This document shows positions 39,266 through 51,970 of a stretch of DNA of 64,000 nucleotides, one piece after another. The DNA is from Cruorifilaria tuberocauda (lineage: Eukaryota; Nematoda; Chromadorea; Rhabditida; Onchocercidae): assembly GCA_013365365.1 (NCBI GenBank), contig JABVXU010000075.1, positions 62,001 through 126,000 of the forward strand, given 5' to 3'. The notes under the pieces were generated by a model, which was not told where the DNA came from, made no database searches, and saw only the letters and a program-made list of their open reading frames with translations. Every line of letters starts with the position of its first letter. Within the stretch, counting starts at the first letter, position 1. A program made the translations under genes and the position numbers.

Positions 39266-39302
39266 GCACATATATATATATATATATATATAATGTATAT
39301 AT
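39266..39302. repeat. TA dinucleotide microsatellite
   Basis: About ten uninterrupted TA units followed by TAATGTATATATG. Confidence 0.8.
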
Positions 39303-41532
39303 GATACGCGCAATCTAGAATTACTCACTGATAATAAGGAACAGCAAAATGGAGGGCTGAGGCTTGAGTGAATTATCAGTTAGTTATAAGAGCAACTCTA
39401 GCCTCTTCCAGGAAATGGATGGGAGAATGAGGAGGAAGTGCGCAAGGAACAAGGACTAGTGAGTCAGTTTTAGACTGATATCGATAATGGTGATGACGAG
39501 AGTACAAGGCCATATCATAGTAAATACGAACTAGAAAGACGCTTTCCGAGGGTGAACAACTGCAAAAGGACGAATCATCAAGATGACAACAAAACGTTGG
39601 GGAGTGACACAAGCCTGTGCCTCATTCACTTTCCCCTCCATCCCACAAAACCACTATCGGTTAACATCTCCTTTCCACCAATCTACCCAGTGTTAAAATG
39701 AGTATCGGCTAACCACCGATCCTTCCCTCTCTCCCCAAACACATCGTAATCAGTCCAGCAATGCCTCTTCACAGCGAGCGAAAAATGAATCCCCAACGTG
39801 AATATATCCAAAACATTATCTTCTCAGCTCAACTAACGATATACAATAATCATCAGCTGACCTAATTCTAATCCTCACACATGAAAACTGCATTCAACCA
39901 GTCCTGACAGCGAGCTTTATTGATTCAAAAATTAGGACTGTAACCTGAAGTCGGTTAAATTCACCTCACCACTGTTCCACTGAGATAGATCAAAATAATC
40001 ACACTTGAAATTACAATAACTATATCGACTCAAGAAATCCACTCATTAAACCATGAAGAAAGATAGTAAACTATCACTACTCTAAATAAAATTCAAAAAT
40101 TTTGTTACGGGATCCTAGAAATCCTAAAATTTCAGAATTTTAATTTGTAATCTTGGTAGTTGAATCAAATGCATTTACAGATGGTGTACAAATTCTACTT
40201 TCTCTTATCGGGAATATTAAAATGACATTTTTTTAAGAGTTATAAAAAACTTTTGCTCGCACCATTATAGGATATTATGCACGTCCATTACTAGACAAAC
40301 AAATTATGTAAAAAAAAGATGATGAAATGACTATGCGAGAAAAAGCAGGAAGAGAATCGCGAAAAAAAATTAAATTCTTTTGACACGGGCTTTTACACGA
40401 AAATTAAATCAAATTGATAAAATCGATTCAAATTCAAGTTTGAAAATATATGACGAGTTTGAGAACAATTATGTGCATAAGAGATGGTTTACACCAGTCA
40501 AAGAAAACAAACAAAAATGCTATTGTGGAATGAAAAATACAGATGAAGTGAATAAAAGACACACTGGTAACAGAGAGAAAGAAGGGAAATAAATGAAAAG
40601 AAATATAAAGTTGGAAAAAAATGAAACAAACAGGTAAAGCTCGGTAGTGCAAAACATGCGTACACAACGGTTTGGAAGTAAGAGATTATGCTTATGCATC
40701 GGTAGTTCAAAGGAGGAAAAAATGAATAAAAAATTAGCTGCTTAAGATCTAAACAGGGAAAGCTACACATATATTAATGGAATAAAAAGCACAAAATATT
40801 AAAGCAGTGTCTTTGAAAATCTTAAGACGGAGAAATTTTAAAAACATGACGAAAACGATTGGAAAAACCCGGCTGCTAGTCGCTATATATAACAAAGTGA
40901 CTGTTCAAAACTGGAAGACATCTTCAAAACAATGAATATGCTCCAAAACAAATCTTCGAAAGAAAAAAATTCAAAGCATTGGAGCTGCACGGGCTCGACT
41001 CCAACCAATACGTTAATCCAAAATCAAACACTTTCATTTACTTCAGTTTTCTATCTAATTTTTATCATCAAGGTTCACAATCTGATTTATTTCTTCATCC
41101 CATAAAATCCGGCTGAATTAAGGCCGACTTTGGTATTTGATTCTACCTTAAGGATTAAACTCTAAAGTTGGCTCAAAAATCATAATTACAGTCGAGAATT
41201 CTTTTTAAAAAAGCAGCCAAGGCAACTCCATCTGATTATATACATAAGTGAGTATCAATTACAGCAAAAAAGAACTGCGGTAAAAAGGAAAAAAAATGTG
41301 CCCATTTGCATAAGCATAAAAAACTATTGAAATGGTTCCAAATGATGAAGTATTATGCCAGAAAAATCACACTTACTAAACCAAAAAAAAAGAACAATAA
41401 ACCAAATCAAAATATGAAATCTATGTACTCATCTGCAAATTTGCAAAAAAAGTAAAACGTCTGCCGTTTCTCTGCAATTATGCTGAGGAAAAAAAGGACC
41501 ACTTATCACCTACAAATTTAGAAGTACCACAA

Positions 41533-44166
41533 TCAAATGGGTGCCGCTTGATTCTGAGCTTGCAACGCATTTTGATGTTCGAATAATGGTTGTCCATTGA
41601 GATTTCCTTGTAACGTATTATGCTGTTGCTCCAGAAGTGCAAATGTAGCTGCGGCTGAAGGTGAAATGGAAATTAGTGACGAAAGAACCGACTGTGGATT
41701 AGCAGATGCAACATCCTCTTCTTTAACGCGGCGTCTGAAACGTTGCTGGATGATATCCTTTCGCATATGTACGGGTCGATTTGTCTGGAAAAATTTTTTG
41801 TGAAAATTCACTTTTCAATCATTAAATACCAATTATCCAAAATGTGAAATGTCTTGAGGTAAATGCTTACACGTACCAGTATTTCTAAAGCACCCCATAA
41901 ATTTTGTGCAATATGAGTTAGAGAGAGAAAAAAAGAAGTTGCTGATTAAATAATTCTAGCAGATAGAAATGTTAACTGGTTATGAATAATTTATGAAAAC
42001 TTACTCTATGTAAACGGTAATAAAGGCCGCATGCATTGCACACTAATTTACCAGTCTGATCCCTCCTCCATGCTGTCGTCTTTGTTGTCAAACAATTACT
42101 GCATCGCGACATTGATGGAGAATTGTTGTTGCTATTATTACTTGCATCTTCTTCCTCCTGAGAAAAAGTTTCAAATTTGCAAGGAGAAACAAAGTTTTTT
42201 CAAGCTAATGTAAAATAATGTTAATAGATACTTCAGTACATTACAAATCGAAGTTTACCCTTTACCATTGCTGAAACAGTCATTTTCACCAAAATGTATC
42301 AAAAACTTCTCTCCATAAGAAATTTCACTGTCACCAATAACTTGAAAATATCATAAATTCAAACTCTAAGGAACATTAAGAAACAATTTACTTCCATAAC
42401 GAGGTCATTTACACCATCTTCTGTGCTATTTGGTGTAGATGAAGTGGGAGGATGGGCTGTGGCTGGTTGCTGGCACAACATTGAAAGAATGTTTTGTTGC
42501 GCCGCTGCGTTTGCTCCGCCAGTGGCCATCAAATTTGCGGCCAATGAAAAAGAGTCAAAAAGTGCGGCTGCTGGATACATAAAGCCATCACTCTTAACGG
42601 CTGCTTCTACAGACTTTTGATTTACAACTGAATCCTGCAGTAAATAGGTTTCGAACGTACAAACATATCCAAAACATATGCTTTTAAAAAGAAAAAAAGA
42701 TTGCAAAAGGATTGCTAAAAAATCGATCCCCGAATATCCCTAAGGAAAAAATCGAATAGTCTAATAAGGGAAACAGATATTCACTACATATTTCGGACTT
42801 TATTCTTAATATATCGAAGATGGAAGTCAAAAGGGGGCATTGCATTAAATACATTTTACCGAGATCTACTGATGCTAAGACATTTTTTACATCCTTTGAT
42901 AATTCAAAATATTTCATACGCTATTTCAAAATATCCCGCTCTGATATATCCAGTATATGCATCCCGAAATGATTAGAGCAAGAAGACACCTTTGTTTCAG
43001 TGCTAGCAAATATTTTCTAGGATAAGACTATATACTTACCGGATTCTGAGCAAGCAAATTGTTACTGCTGTCAACTTTCTCTACTCTATGTACTGCTTCC
43101 CTGTTTGGTTTTCTTTTCCTGCTACCACTTAATGTGTGATTGTGATTATCTGTTGGCGCCACCTCACTAAAAATTGAACGACTGAGCATTTCTTTATAAG
43201 TGTTACTCTGAGCCAAATGTTACTACGAAAATATTAGTAAGAAAAAAAAATTTACCTCTCAGCGTTTCCTACTGTCGTATCACTATTCTCAAGCAGTGAA
43301 GGCGATGGTGTCTCTTTCTCTTCTGTTCCACATTCCGAGACCTAGAAAAAAATCAATATGCAAATGCAGCTAACACTTCTTGGTTTTAAAATCCAATCGA
43401 ATTCTAAACCTGAAAGAAAAAAAAAGAAATATCTCTCAACTGTCGTGCAAATGGCTTACATGTTTCATTATGCAAATAAATGAAGAGCTTGCCAGTACTA
43501 AAAACATAAGAGAGTACTAAAAATAAAAGAAAAAAATACAATCAGGTTGATCAACTGAGTTAATAAATTAATTGGATTGAGAGAATAATTCAGTCAGAAG
43601 ACCAAATTCTACTACAAAATAATAACATAATGTTACTAAATTTTGCTACAGTGACATTAAATTTCGGTAAAAAAATTTGAAGCTGGTCATACCTACCACT
43701 TCATCTTTCAAAGTTATCGATCTCTCAGCCATACTTTTGTCATCATCGGCACTCACGGCTACATCAACTCCATATCCAGGTTGCCTCAACGCAAATAATG
43801 TTTCAACCCGCACACGTAATTGATCCAGCTTATCGGACAGTTGCGCAACACAATCCTGAATTCCAAAAGACAATTTATAAACAAGACTTTGTTATCGACA
43901 AGTACTAATATTTAATACCTAATTTTTCCGACAGCACACTGATTACGACAGAAAAAAGATAACTACCATATGAAGTAACAAAATTTGTCACAGATAATTT
44001 CCTACGATTAATTTCTTTTTACGTACAGACACTTTTAAACCAATTACTTGCAAAAATTAAAGTATAATTACCAAAAACAAACCTTTATATCAGCATGAAG
44101 TTGTCGACACGATGCACAACCCATATTTGTAGTTAATGGAAGAGGCGAGGAAGCAACCATTGTCAT
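41533..44166 (-). CDS. elt-6: Single-finger GATA transcription factor, EGL-18/ELT-6 type
   Basis: Seven exons in transcript order: 44083-44166, 43697-43855, 43256-43341, 43040-43166, 42392-42634, 42005-42157 and 41533-41784. They join to 1104 nt (367 aa). The zinc finger CSNC-X17-CNAC is followed by GLYYRLHR | [10 protein letters not shown] and the basic tail IIQQRFRRR, with an intron after LHR. TTAWRRD and the basic tail resemble the C. elegans EGL-18/ELT-6 pair that act in seam-cell and vulval development. The N-terminus has [12 protein letters not shown] and a leucine-rich segment ([17 protein letters not shown]) that may form a coiled coil. A basic patch [11 protein letters not shown] may be a nuclear signal. 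Poly-N and Ala-rich linkers precede the finger. The ATG is preceded by TGTGCAG|CAAGG, a plausible splice-leader acceptor. Orthology to egl-18 versus elt-6 cannot be resolved here. Confidence 0.92.
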
Positions 44167-44838
44167 CCTTGCTGCACACACATGCACTCACAAAGAGTTC
44201 TATCTCGAACGTTTCTTCAGCTGAGATCGATGATGGTGCCTTCAATAAAAAAGAATGACGTCATCTTTCGTTATCTTCAAAACAAAATGCCCAAGCAATT
44301 ATGGTTTAGAAAAGCGGAACAAGTACTAACCAAAAAGTCCATAACAATGATAACGAAGAGCAAAGGAAAGGAGATAGTTAGAAAGACGATCGAACAATTC
44401 ATATTTTAACAAAATATGATGATAAACGATATGCATATAATCTAGTTAGTTGTATGAAAAAATTGAAATCATGCGGATATGTAAACAACAATTAATAGCA
44501 CTGCTCTATCAGTGTGACGTTCACGGGGGAAAGATGTTGAAGCGTGAATTATAGAAAAGAAGTAATAATACGGTTATATGGTAATAACTGAACATCGTTA
44601 GATGCTCGGATTACATGGAAGAATCAGACATCCAAAATGGATTTCTGAATTTGAAATAGTGATGAGAAAAAGCAATAAAAATTCGCTGAACAATGTAAAG
44701 TTTGTAATGTGGAAGGTGAACAGTGTGGTAAGTGTTGAATAGAGGGAACGGGAAGATGGAGGAATACTCAGTGAGTCACATCGATGAACATCGGCAGTAC
44801 CCTCTGTAAAACCAGTTCACAACACGGTCACTTCGAGC

Positions 44839-44911
44839 AAAACGAGGAGCAGGAAGAAGAGGAGGAGGGAAAGGAGGAGGAAGAGGAGGAGGAAAAGGAA
44901 GAGGAGTGGAA
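44839..44911 (+). repeat. Polypurine GGA/GAA tract
   Basis: About 70 nt of almost pure purine on the plus strand (GAGGAGGAAGAGG-type units). It lies 0.7 kb upstream of the GATA ATG, next to the TCACCTAG repeats. Confidence 0.8.
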
Positions 44912-44929
44912 GTATCGCGGACAGTACCT

Positions 44930-45027
44930 TGTCACCTAGGTTAGCAGTGGGACGATAAGAAAATACAGGTGTCACCTAGATTAGCACAACTGTTATCTGC
45001 TCAGTTGGGTTAAGTACTACTAGGTGA
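44930..45027. promoter_or_regulatory. Three copies of TCACCTAG upstream of the GATA gene
   Basis: GTCACCTAGGTTAGCA at 44931-44946 recurs as GTCACCTAGATTAGCA at 44971-44986, exactly 40 bp later. The core TCACCTAG returns inverted at 45020-45027. A CGATAAG and a GTTATCTG (GATA-type sites) lie between the copies at about 44953 and 44991. The arrangement resembles a clustered binding site for a CACCT-recognising factor with possible GATA autoregulation; that function is inferred. Confidence 0.4.
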
Positions 45028-46465
45028 ATTCAGTGCCACCAGCAGCTGCACCACTACCTGCTACCACGAATATTTTCCGCTGTGTGTCGTACAGGTCAAC
45101 CATACGCATGTCACCAAATGACAGGCACGCCTCTCGTATGCCGCAGAGGTTATCCCCTCATTGTTATTTATTTGCATATCTCCGATCGTCCAACCCCCTA
45201 CCTCACGACCTACCCACCTCGTCCCCGTCAGCTCATCGTCACCAACTACAAATCACTCTCTATTCCTTCAACACGATTACGTCATTAACCTTAACTGATA
45301 CTCTCTTCTGCACATCACTACCTCAACACTAAAAAATCACCTTTGAGATAGCATCAACATATCAATCTCTGCGGAAAAGACGTATCTACAGAACGAAATT
45401 TATAAGAGCAACCTGAATGGAATGCATAATACTATCATGAAGTCTGAGTCAAGCCAACTTATATTATAAAACATATTATTTCAATGGTGTTCAGTAATTG
45501 CTCACACTTCCTACTTTTCTATCTTTTGCATACCGCCGAATAACCTATGGTGCATATAGTATGTGCTGTCCGCGTGCATATCATGCAACACCCCCAAAAT
45601 CTAAAACTCACAAATCATGAAAAAGTTGCATTAGTAAAACTGATCACCTGTGCTGAGTCACATAATCTTTTGAAACTATCAAAAAATAAGCATAGTCTAA
45701 GCAGTCAGCAAATATGACTCTTAAAGGGTTAAGATAGCTTATTCTCCAAATAATGACCTTTCAAAAGAGAACAGTTCGTATTATTTCTCAACTTGTGGTA
45801 TTTGCGAGTCAATTGTAAAATAAAGATCATTTTCTGAAGGACAAGGCGAAAAATGCAAGCAAGAAGGAAAACAAGCTGTGTGTTGGACGAGCCCGAAATT
45901 GACTGCATAAATCATTACTGTGAAGCGTCGTCCTTAAGAATGATTTAATTATGAGGTTAGATTCAAAGATGTCACACAAAGTCAAATTCGGTATTAAAAT
46001 AATGTGACATGAAATGACAGAACAGTTCGACCGCTTTAAGCAGAATTGTTAAAGTATAAAAAGGTGAAGTGTCAGCATGAATCACGAAAGAAAAGCAATC
46101 CGATGGCTTGAAAGCAAAGTTTCAAATCAATGAAAGAAGAGCTCTGGAAAGATATGGTGGAGATGTATGAACGCATTACAGGTAGAACGTTAGACACTGA
46201 TCATTTCGCACCTGCGACTGATTAACTTCAACAACCGCCACTCAACAGCAGCAGCATCGACATAACATAACAGAACACTACACAGTAACAATGCTAATAA
46301 TAAACTGTTCGAAGTGGAGATGGAATATTTCATTTTATTTCATTTCATGCAGATTTACTATGACCATTTGGTAAACTGCCAAATGACAACGATCGCATCA
46401 ACTAACAACATCATTAACAACGTCTAACTGTTTGCAGGGCTGATTTGACTAATGCATTCACTGAT

Positions 46466-46545
46466 TTATGTAACCAAATAGTGTAGCGGTAAGCATGTCA
46501 CAGCCAGATGCTTCATACTAATCAGGTAGGTTCAATGACGAGTAA
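46466..46545 (+). other. Weak tRNA-like sequence
   Basis: AGTGTAGCGGTAAGCATG resembles a tRNA D-arm/A box, and GGTAGGTTCAATGACG about 35 nt later resembles a T-arm/B box. The anticodon and acceptor stems do not pair, so it is a relic or part of a tRNA-derived repeat at best. Confidence 0.3.
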
Positions 46546-46985
46546 GCCAAAATGCCGGATCGATCATTCCCATGTTTATCATGATTACGCTACACTAACT
46601 CACTTTCTACCATTTACGATGATGTGCATTCACTCAAACGGTTCACAATGTTTGGATTACCCCTGCGAAGAGTTTGCTAAAAAAAAACAAATAAAGCACA
46701 TTATCTAAGAAAGTAAAACATATAACATACTTCCAGCAATACTCCTAATTAACATAGTATTCATCAGCATGATCGTCTAATGCTCAGTAATTTCACGATT
46801 TTTCGGGAAATCCCGTTTAACAGGACTCTGATTAATAGGGATGGCGGAGGAGAGAGGAACGCTAATAAGAAAAGCGATAGAGAGGTCAACTGATATTTAT
46901 CAAAATGGCATCATAGCTTAATACATCAACTGTTCACGTAGTTGACACAGAAGAAATAAAAGAGAAAGAGATGAAGGATGAGGAA

Positions 46986-47126
46986 AACATAATAATAATA
47001 ATGATAATTATAATAACGATAATAATAATAATAATGATAATTAATAATAATAATTATCATGATAATAATAATAACGATGATAATAATAATAATAATAACA
47101 ATAATAAATATAATAATAATAATATC
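46986..47126. repeat. Imperfect AAT/GAT trinucleotide repeat
   Basis: About 140 nt of AATAATAATGATAAT-type units with internal self-complementary ATTATCATGATAAT. The Ile/Asn-rich frame across it is a repeat artefact. Confidence 0.85.
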
Positions 47127-47609
47127 TCATTGTCAGTAGCGAGCAACATAATCTGTCACAAAGAACAACGATCTCGATCAATCACTCTCTACAACACCTC
47201 TATCCCGTTCTCGACTTCGCTTACAGCTACGTCTTCGTCTCGTCCTGTCTCATCTTTTCTATGGATGTCTCGACGATGGAGGTTCGATTGGCAGTGTTCC
47301 CTTTCCTGTATTGCTTGCTTCGCCTTCTATCGAAGTAGAAGTAGAAGTAGCAAGAGAGGTAAGGTTAATGGCTGGTGGAAATGGCGTTGCGGGGCGGTGA
47401 CGACGACAACAATAACCCTTTGCCGAGTCAGTCTCTGATAGCACTTATCAACTCACTAACTCAGCAAGAGAAACACAGCAGGAGAGCCCAGCAGTACTAA
47501 TCAACAGAGGGCAGTGCTACCTCGAAAGCCCATTGTCAGTAGTAGCAGTCACTCCCTCTCACCGTTGACTGTCCCCTTGTCCCTTCTTTTATCCTTATTG
47601 TCGTTAGCA

Positions 47610-47641
47610 CACCTACTACTACTACTACTACTACTACTACC
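47610..47641. repeat. CTA trinucleotide repeat
   Basis: About ten uninterrupted CTA units. Confidence 0.85.
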
Positions 47642-47808
47642 ATAACCCCACCTCTTGCTTCCCCAAACATAACATTCAAAATTTACTCAGAAATAATCAG
47701 TCGTCAATCACTAGTAAATCACCTAGAAAGAACTCATTTCAGTTACTCTTCCCTCTCCTCCTTCTTACCTCCGACCACTTATTCAAATCACTCTCTTCTT
47801 CTTAACAA

Positions 47809-48143
47809 CTAGTGCAAACAGAAACACCGAGTAACCGATAAATTCTGACCAGATGAAGTGATCGTCCCCTCGTACCATCTGTTAACCACTGCCCAAACCT
47901 TCCTCTTCATATAAACATCATTATCAGTGCACGCGCGGGAGCGGAACTCCTCAGGATCAATTGAAATCACTTCCCGGAAACCTCCGTTTAGCATAAATCC
48001 CCCAACATTCTCAGCGATCTGTGCTCCCTTCCAATCTCCCCGAAAAATAACAAACATGCAAATAACAGCATCCTCTAATGCTACCTTACACAACAACATC
48101 GATTTTCGCATCATATCAATAATAAAAGTGACAACTGCAAAGT
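47809..48143 (-). CDS. Unassigned ORF, possible terminal exon
   Basis: Minus-strand frame of about 111 codons, open from a good acceptor (CACTTTGCAG at 48144-48153) to the stop at 47809. It contains NGGFREVISIDPEEFRSRA and VYMKRKVWAVVNRWYEG, which look like ordinary protein sequence rather than low-complexity chance. No family recognised. It joins in phase to the candidate exon at about 48827-48950. An internal 66-nt GT-AG segment could be an intron. It may be a nematode-specific gene or a chance frame. Confidence 0.25.
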
Positions 48144-48826
48144 GTCATGGAGCAACAACTCCTTGTCAAGCTTATTAATTCAGCATTATCGATTTTTTCC
48201 GAATTTAATCGTATCACTTAAAAATACAATGCCTTCCTACTGTAATCTGATAATGAAATCTCGGAAAATGAATGTATTGATGATGATCTCTAAGGATATG
48301 TCCGGTTTTACTTCATCACTTAATAACCTATCTCACAAAAGCAACGGCAAATCATAAAATGAAAGACATGGGTTGAGGATATGGCTGTCTTTAGATACAT
48401 CTATTGCTAATGAATTTATGTAAATGCTTACGTAAAACCGTGTGTGTATGAAAAAATCGGACTTGACTGGACTCAACTTAATTTTTCTGATTCGCATACA
48501 AATTTCTCCTCGTTAACAACTTATCGGAGAATTATTCTTGGATTTTAGGTCAATGGAGCACCAATACAAAAAATTGCTTAAAAGTCATTGGGATTGATCA
48601 AATAAATCTTTTCTTGATGGCTTTTTTGTTTGTATTACAAATAAGATAATGTAATGGAAGAAATGGAGGGATATAAGAATGTGGGAGAGGTGAGGAAGAT
48701 GAAGCAGAACAAGTCAATTTCCATCATCACAATCGTAATCGGGATCTGAAATGAGATGCAGATGCAACAGGAAGATGAGCACTGAAACTTCAAATGAACA
48801 TAGAGAAACCTGAAACCTACATCGAG

Positions 48827-48950
48827 CACTTCACTGCGCTTGTTGTTCTCGCCAAAATAGCCAGAATGTACGTTCCCTATTTCCTCAGTGGCATTTTCCA
48901 CACGGATTATGAACGATGGGAACCTCAGTAAGATGAAAGCTAACAAAATC
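48827..48950 (-). CDS. Candidate exon with signal-like start
   Basis: Follows a strong polypyrimidine acceptor (TTTTTTTTTAG) on the minus strand. It reads ILLAFILLRFPSFIIRVENA and then EEIGNVHSGYFGENNKRSE before possible donors. The hydrophobic start resembles a signal peptide or membrane segment followed by an N-glycosylation-like NAT. It can splice in phase to the ORF ending at 47809. No match recognised. Confidence 0.22.
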
Positions 48951-49097
48951 TAAAAAAAAATCAAATATAAATTTGCAGTTTATTAACACTAACATTAGGA
49001 ACCCATTTTATTTTGCGAATATAAACTTCCAAAATAATAGATTTTAATGAAAATAGAAGACTAGTGAAGGAAACTATGCAATTCGTGGATTGCCTAG

Positions 49098-49163
49098 ATG
49101 GACGGAGAGATGGATGAAATGAATGGATAGATAGATGGATGGATGAATAGATGGTTAGATGGA
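49098..49163. repeat. GATG/GATA tetranucleotide repeat
   Basis: Imperfect GATGGATGGATA units, about 65 nt. Confidence 0.75.
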
Positions 49164-51970
49164 CTACTGACTCGTAAGTAGTAACTGATGGAAAAGAGGG
49201 ACTGGATAGAAATGTGTGTTGAAATAGTAATCAATGTTTCCTGAGTGATATGCAGCAGAAGTTTGAAATGAGTGCGCAGTCATCACCATCAGAATGCAAA
49301 CATACAACTGAATGGATGAAAAGGAAAGGAGTGGTGGGAGGGATGAGGAACGAGAGAAGACGAGTTGAGGACCGGAGCAAAGGATTATATGTTAATGGTT
49401 GTAGAAGAGACAGAGGTCAACCCACCGTAGAGGTCATTTCTTCAACAAATAAAACACCTGCTGATAGGGCAATCCGCGATCGTCACATCACGTCGCATGC
49501 TATCTTCTTCCTTCGGAATTTGCTCGCATCAGTTCTCTCCCACATTACTTCAGCTGATGCTAATTGTGTATGCAAAATCCTCTGTCAAAAAATTCACTGC
49601 AAAGGAACAGTAAATTATGTTTGGGAAAAAAGATGCAAACGGACTAAGGATCGAATTAAATCCTTATAAAAAATCTAATCCTATACTTCAAGTTTTAGCT
49701 TTAAATTGTGAACATAAGGAACTTAATAACTCCAGTTCTCGTTTTTATGTTGCTATATTGAAAATGTGAAATCCTACCTACACTAAAACGATTTCAGGTC
49801 AGAGTTCCATCGATCTAGATTAAATTACGAGTTCTTATAATAGTTAAGCGAGTATTTCTACGTGAGGAAGATTCCAGCTTCCACCTAAACGGCTTCCACC
49901 AATAACCAACAATGAAATTTCGAAACCATAGAATGAGAGGAAACTGAAGATGATGAAGTTTGAAACGTTGCTTTTCCGCCTCCCTTTTATCCATCTTCTG
50001 ACTCACACTTTCGACTTTTCTGGCCAATTTAAATAGGGAAAAAAAACTAACCCGACAGATGCAACAAGTGAAATAAGGATACAGAGAATCAATGGATCTC
50101 CAAATACTATTAATACTTGTGTGAATCCGACTCAAACTCACTTTGATATTTGATATATGTGATCAACCAGCAACTCCCAAATATCGAGCACTAGAACATT
50201 TAGGAGTTTCTGAACAGTGCGATCATCATATGTGGCATGCCATGATGAATAGATTTATCATTGTACAGCTCTTGTCTGCAGCAATCGATTTACTCACTAA
50301 GAAGTACGACATTAGTTCTCCAGGGTCACGCATATTTTCTGCTACCATCGTGATTAGAGTAGACAAAAGAACGGATATTAACAGATATTAAGAGCGATGG
50401 TTGTCACCAGACGTCATTTTGGAAAATTGGTGATATTAACTGATAAGAAGAGCTCTAACTCACCGTCAAATAAATAAATATAGTGTAATCGTCGAAACCT
50501 AGCCATCATTATTTGTATTACTTCCTAACACATGTCTGGACCTATCACCCTATTTTCCGTTTCTAAATGGTATTTCGAAAAATTGGAAGTTAATAATAAA
50601 AAGCTGAACAGTGAGAGGCGGTGGTACTTTTTGATGCCACTATCAAAATCATTATATCGGAATGCTGTCATAAGATATTGTCCCAATAATCTTACCAAAA
50701 CAGTGCGCTGACACTTCACGACCGGAAGCAAAAATACCAGAGTTTTAAAATAACTTCGAAATGTATCATGCTGTCGCGAGAAATACGAGACTACTTAAAG
50801 TTCTCGAGGATGAGGCATATATTCTTGTAATTGAACGCTACTATGCTTCCGATCAGATGTGGTTTTAGTCTTTGACGTTTTTGTGGCTAATAATTGAATT
50901 GTGTTCCATTTCGAAATTCTGAACATGAAAAACACTGGAAGAGGCTTGCAAAGCCAATAAGAGTGGCTTAAAACAAAAGATCGGGAGGAAAGTATGAGAA
51001 AGAAGATGAAACTCAAGGATCCTATCTTCTTTCAGTCACGTCCTCCCTACACGACATGCAAACATAATCGCCGACAGCTAGATCGACCACCATTTATAAA
51101 TTTAACATGAATTGCGGCATATTAATAGTTTGAATTCTCTGAAATAAAAGCATCGTATGATTCAATTCAGTGTTTTTTCAGGTTGCATGTAAAATTATTT
51201 ACCATTCCTCCAGAATGCTGGTGAAAAGAATGCACATGAAAAACAAATTTTATCACCATGAAGCAAAAAATTGATAACAAGGAAGTGGCATAATATACAC
51301 CCCAACAGTTTGCACTGGTAAATATTTAATACACATACCAATGATTTACTTTCTAGCTTTCAGCTCCAGATAAATAAATAAAAATCAGAACTTCACTTCA
51401 GGAAATGACTACCACAAGTCCTTTATGAACTTTGGATAACTCACAAACCTTTAAAAGTAATTAACTACGGAAGTCACAAATATTCGGTTAGACATATTCA
51501 CACAGAATCATGTCATACATCATTAATTCATGGCCCGATAACAGATAATTATATAATATTATATAATTCATCACACTGCAAAATTTCTTCCTAAAATAGG
51601 ACTCAGATTTTCAAGTCCATAAGAATTGTAATATAATATAAGTATATCGATAATCATATCTTTATAAATAATTATGTCAGAACTGTTTGATTTTTCTAAA
51701 TTATGTCAATAACCCGTAGTGACAAAACAACTGCATTTTCAAAACAGTACTAGATATATTAAGCAAATTTTAGTAGTAATAACTTTTTCAGCTATCAAAA
51801 TTTTCTGTGCTTATCGAGAAATGATGATTACCAAAAAGCTAGAATAAGACAGAACGGAGCATATCAATCATTCGATATAAATGCTCGTAAGTATTACACG
51901 AAATTAATTCTTCACCTGCAGTTCAGCAACCTTTGCATACAAATTATTGAAAAACCAATAATGAATAGAT

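Larger units (their letters stand above)
37902..41532. other. 3.6 kb spacer with microsatellites
   Basis: Lies between two 3' ends (SPP + and GATA -). No conserved frame seen. Contains a near-perfect 16-bp palindrome GTCCATCTAGGTGGAC (38487-38502), CA-rich and TA microsatellites at about 39.1-39.3 kb, and A-rich DNA near 40-41 kb that probably includes the long GATA 3'UTR. Confidence 0.5.
44167..51970. other. 7.8 kb spacer upstream of the GATA gene
   Basis: Between the GATA start and the TM9SF3 stop. Holds a polypurine tract, a repeated TCACCTAG motif, AT-rich and trinucleotide simple repeats, a weak tRNA-like sequence, an unassigned ORF cluster at 47.8-49.0 kb, and the palindrome ATTATATAATATTATATAAT at 51549-51568. 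Much of it is probably regulatory DNA of the GATA gene. Confidence 0.5.

Noticed and set aside
46971..47438. 155-codon plus-strand frame rich in Ile and Asn
   Set aside because: It is the translation of an AAT/GAT trinucleotide repeat and its flank, with no protein-like composition after it.
49250..49669. 139-codon plus-strand frame
   Set aside because: No family resemblance; basic, low-structure translation in a spacer, starting next to a tetranucleotide repeat.
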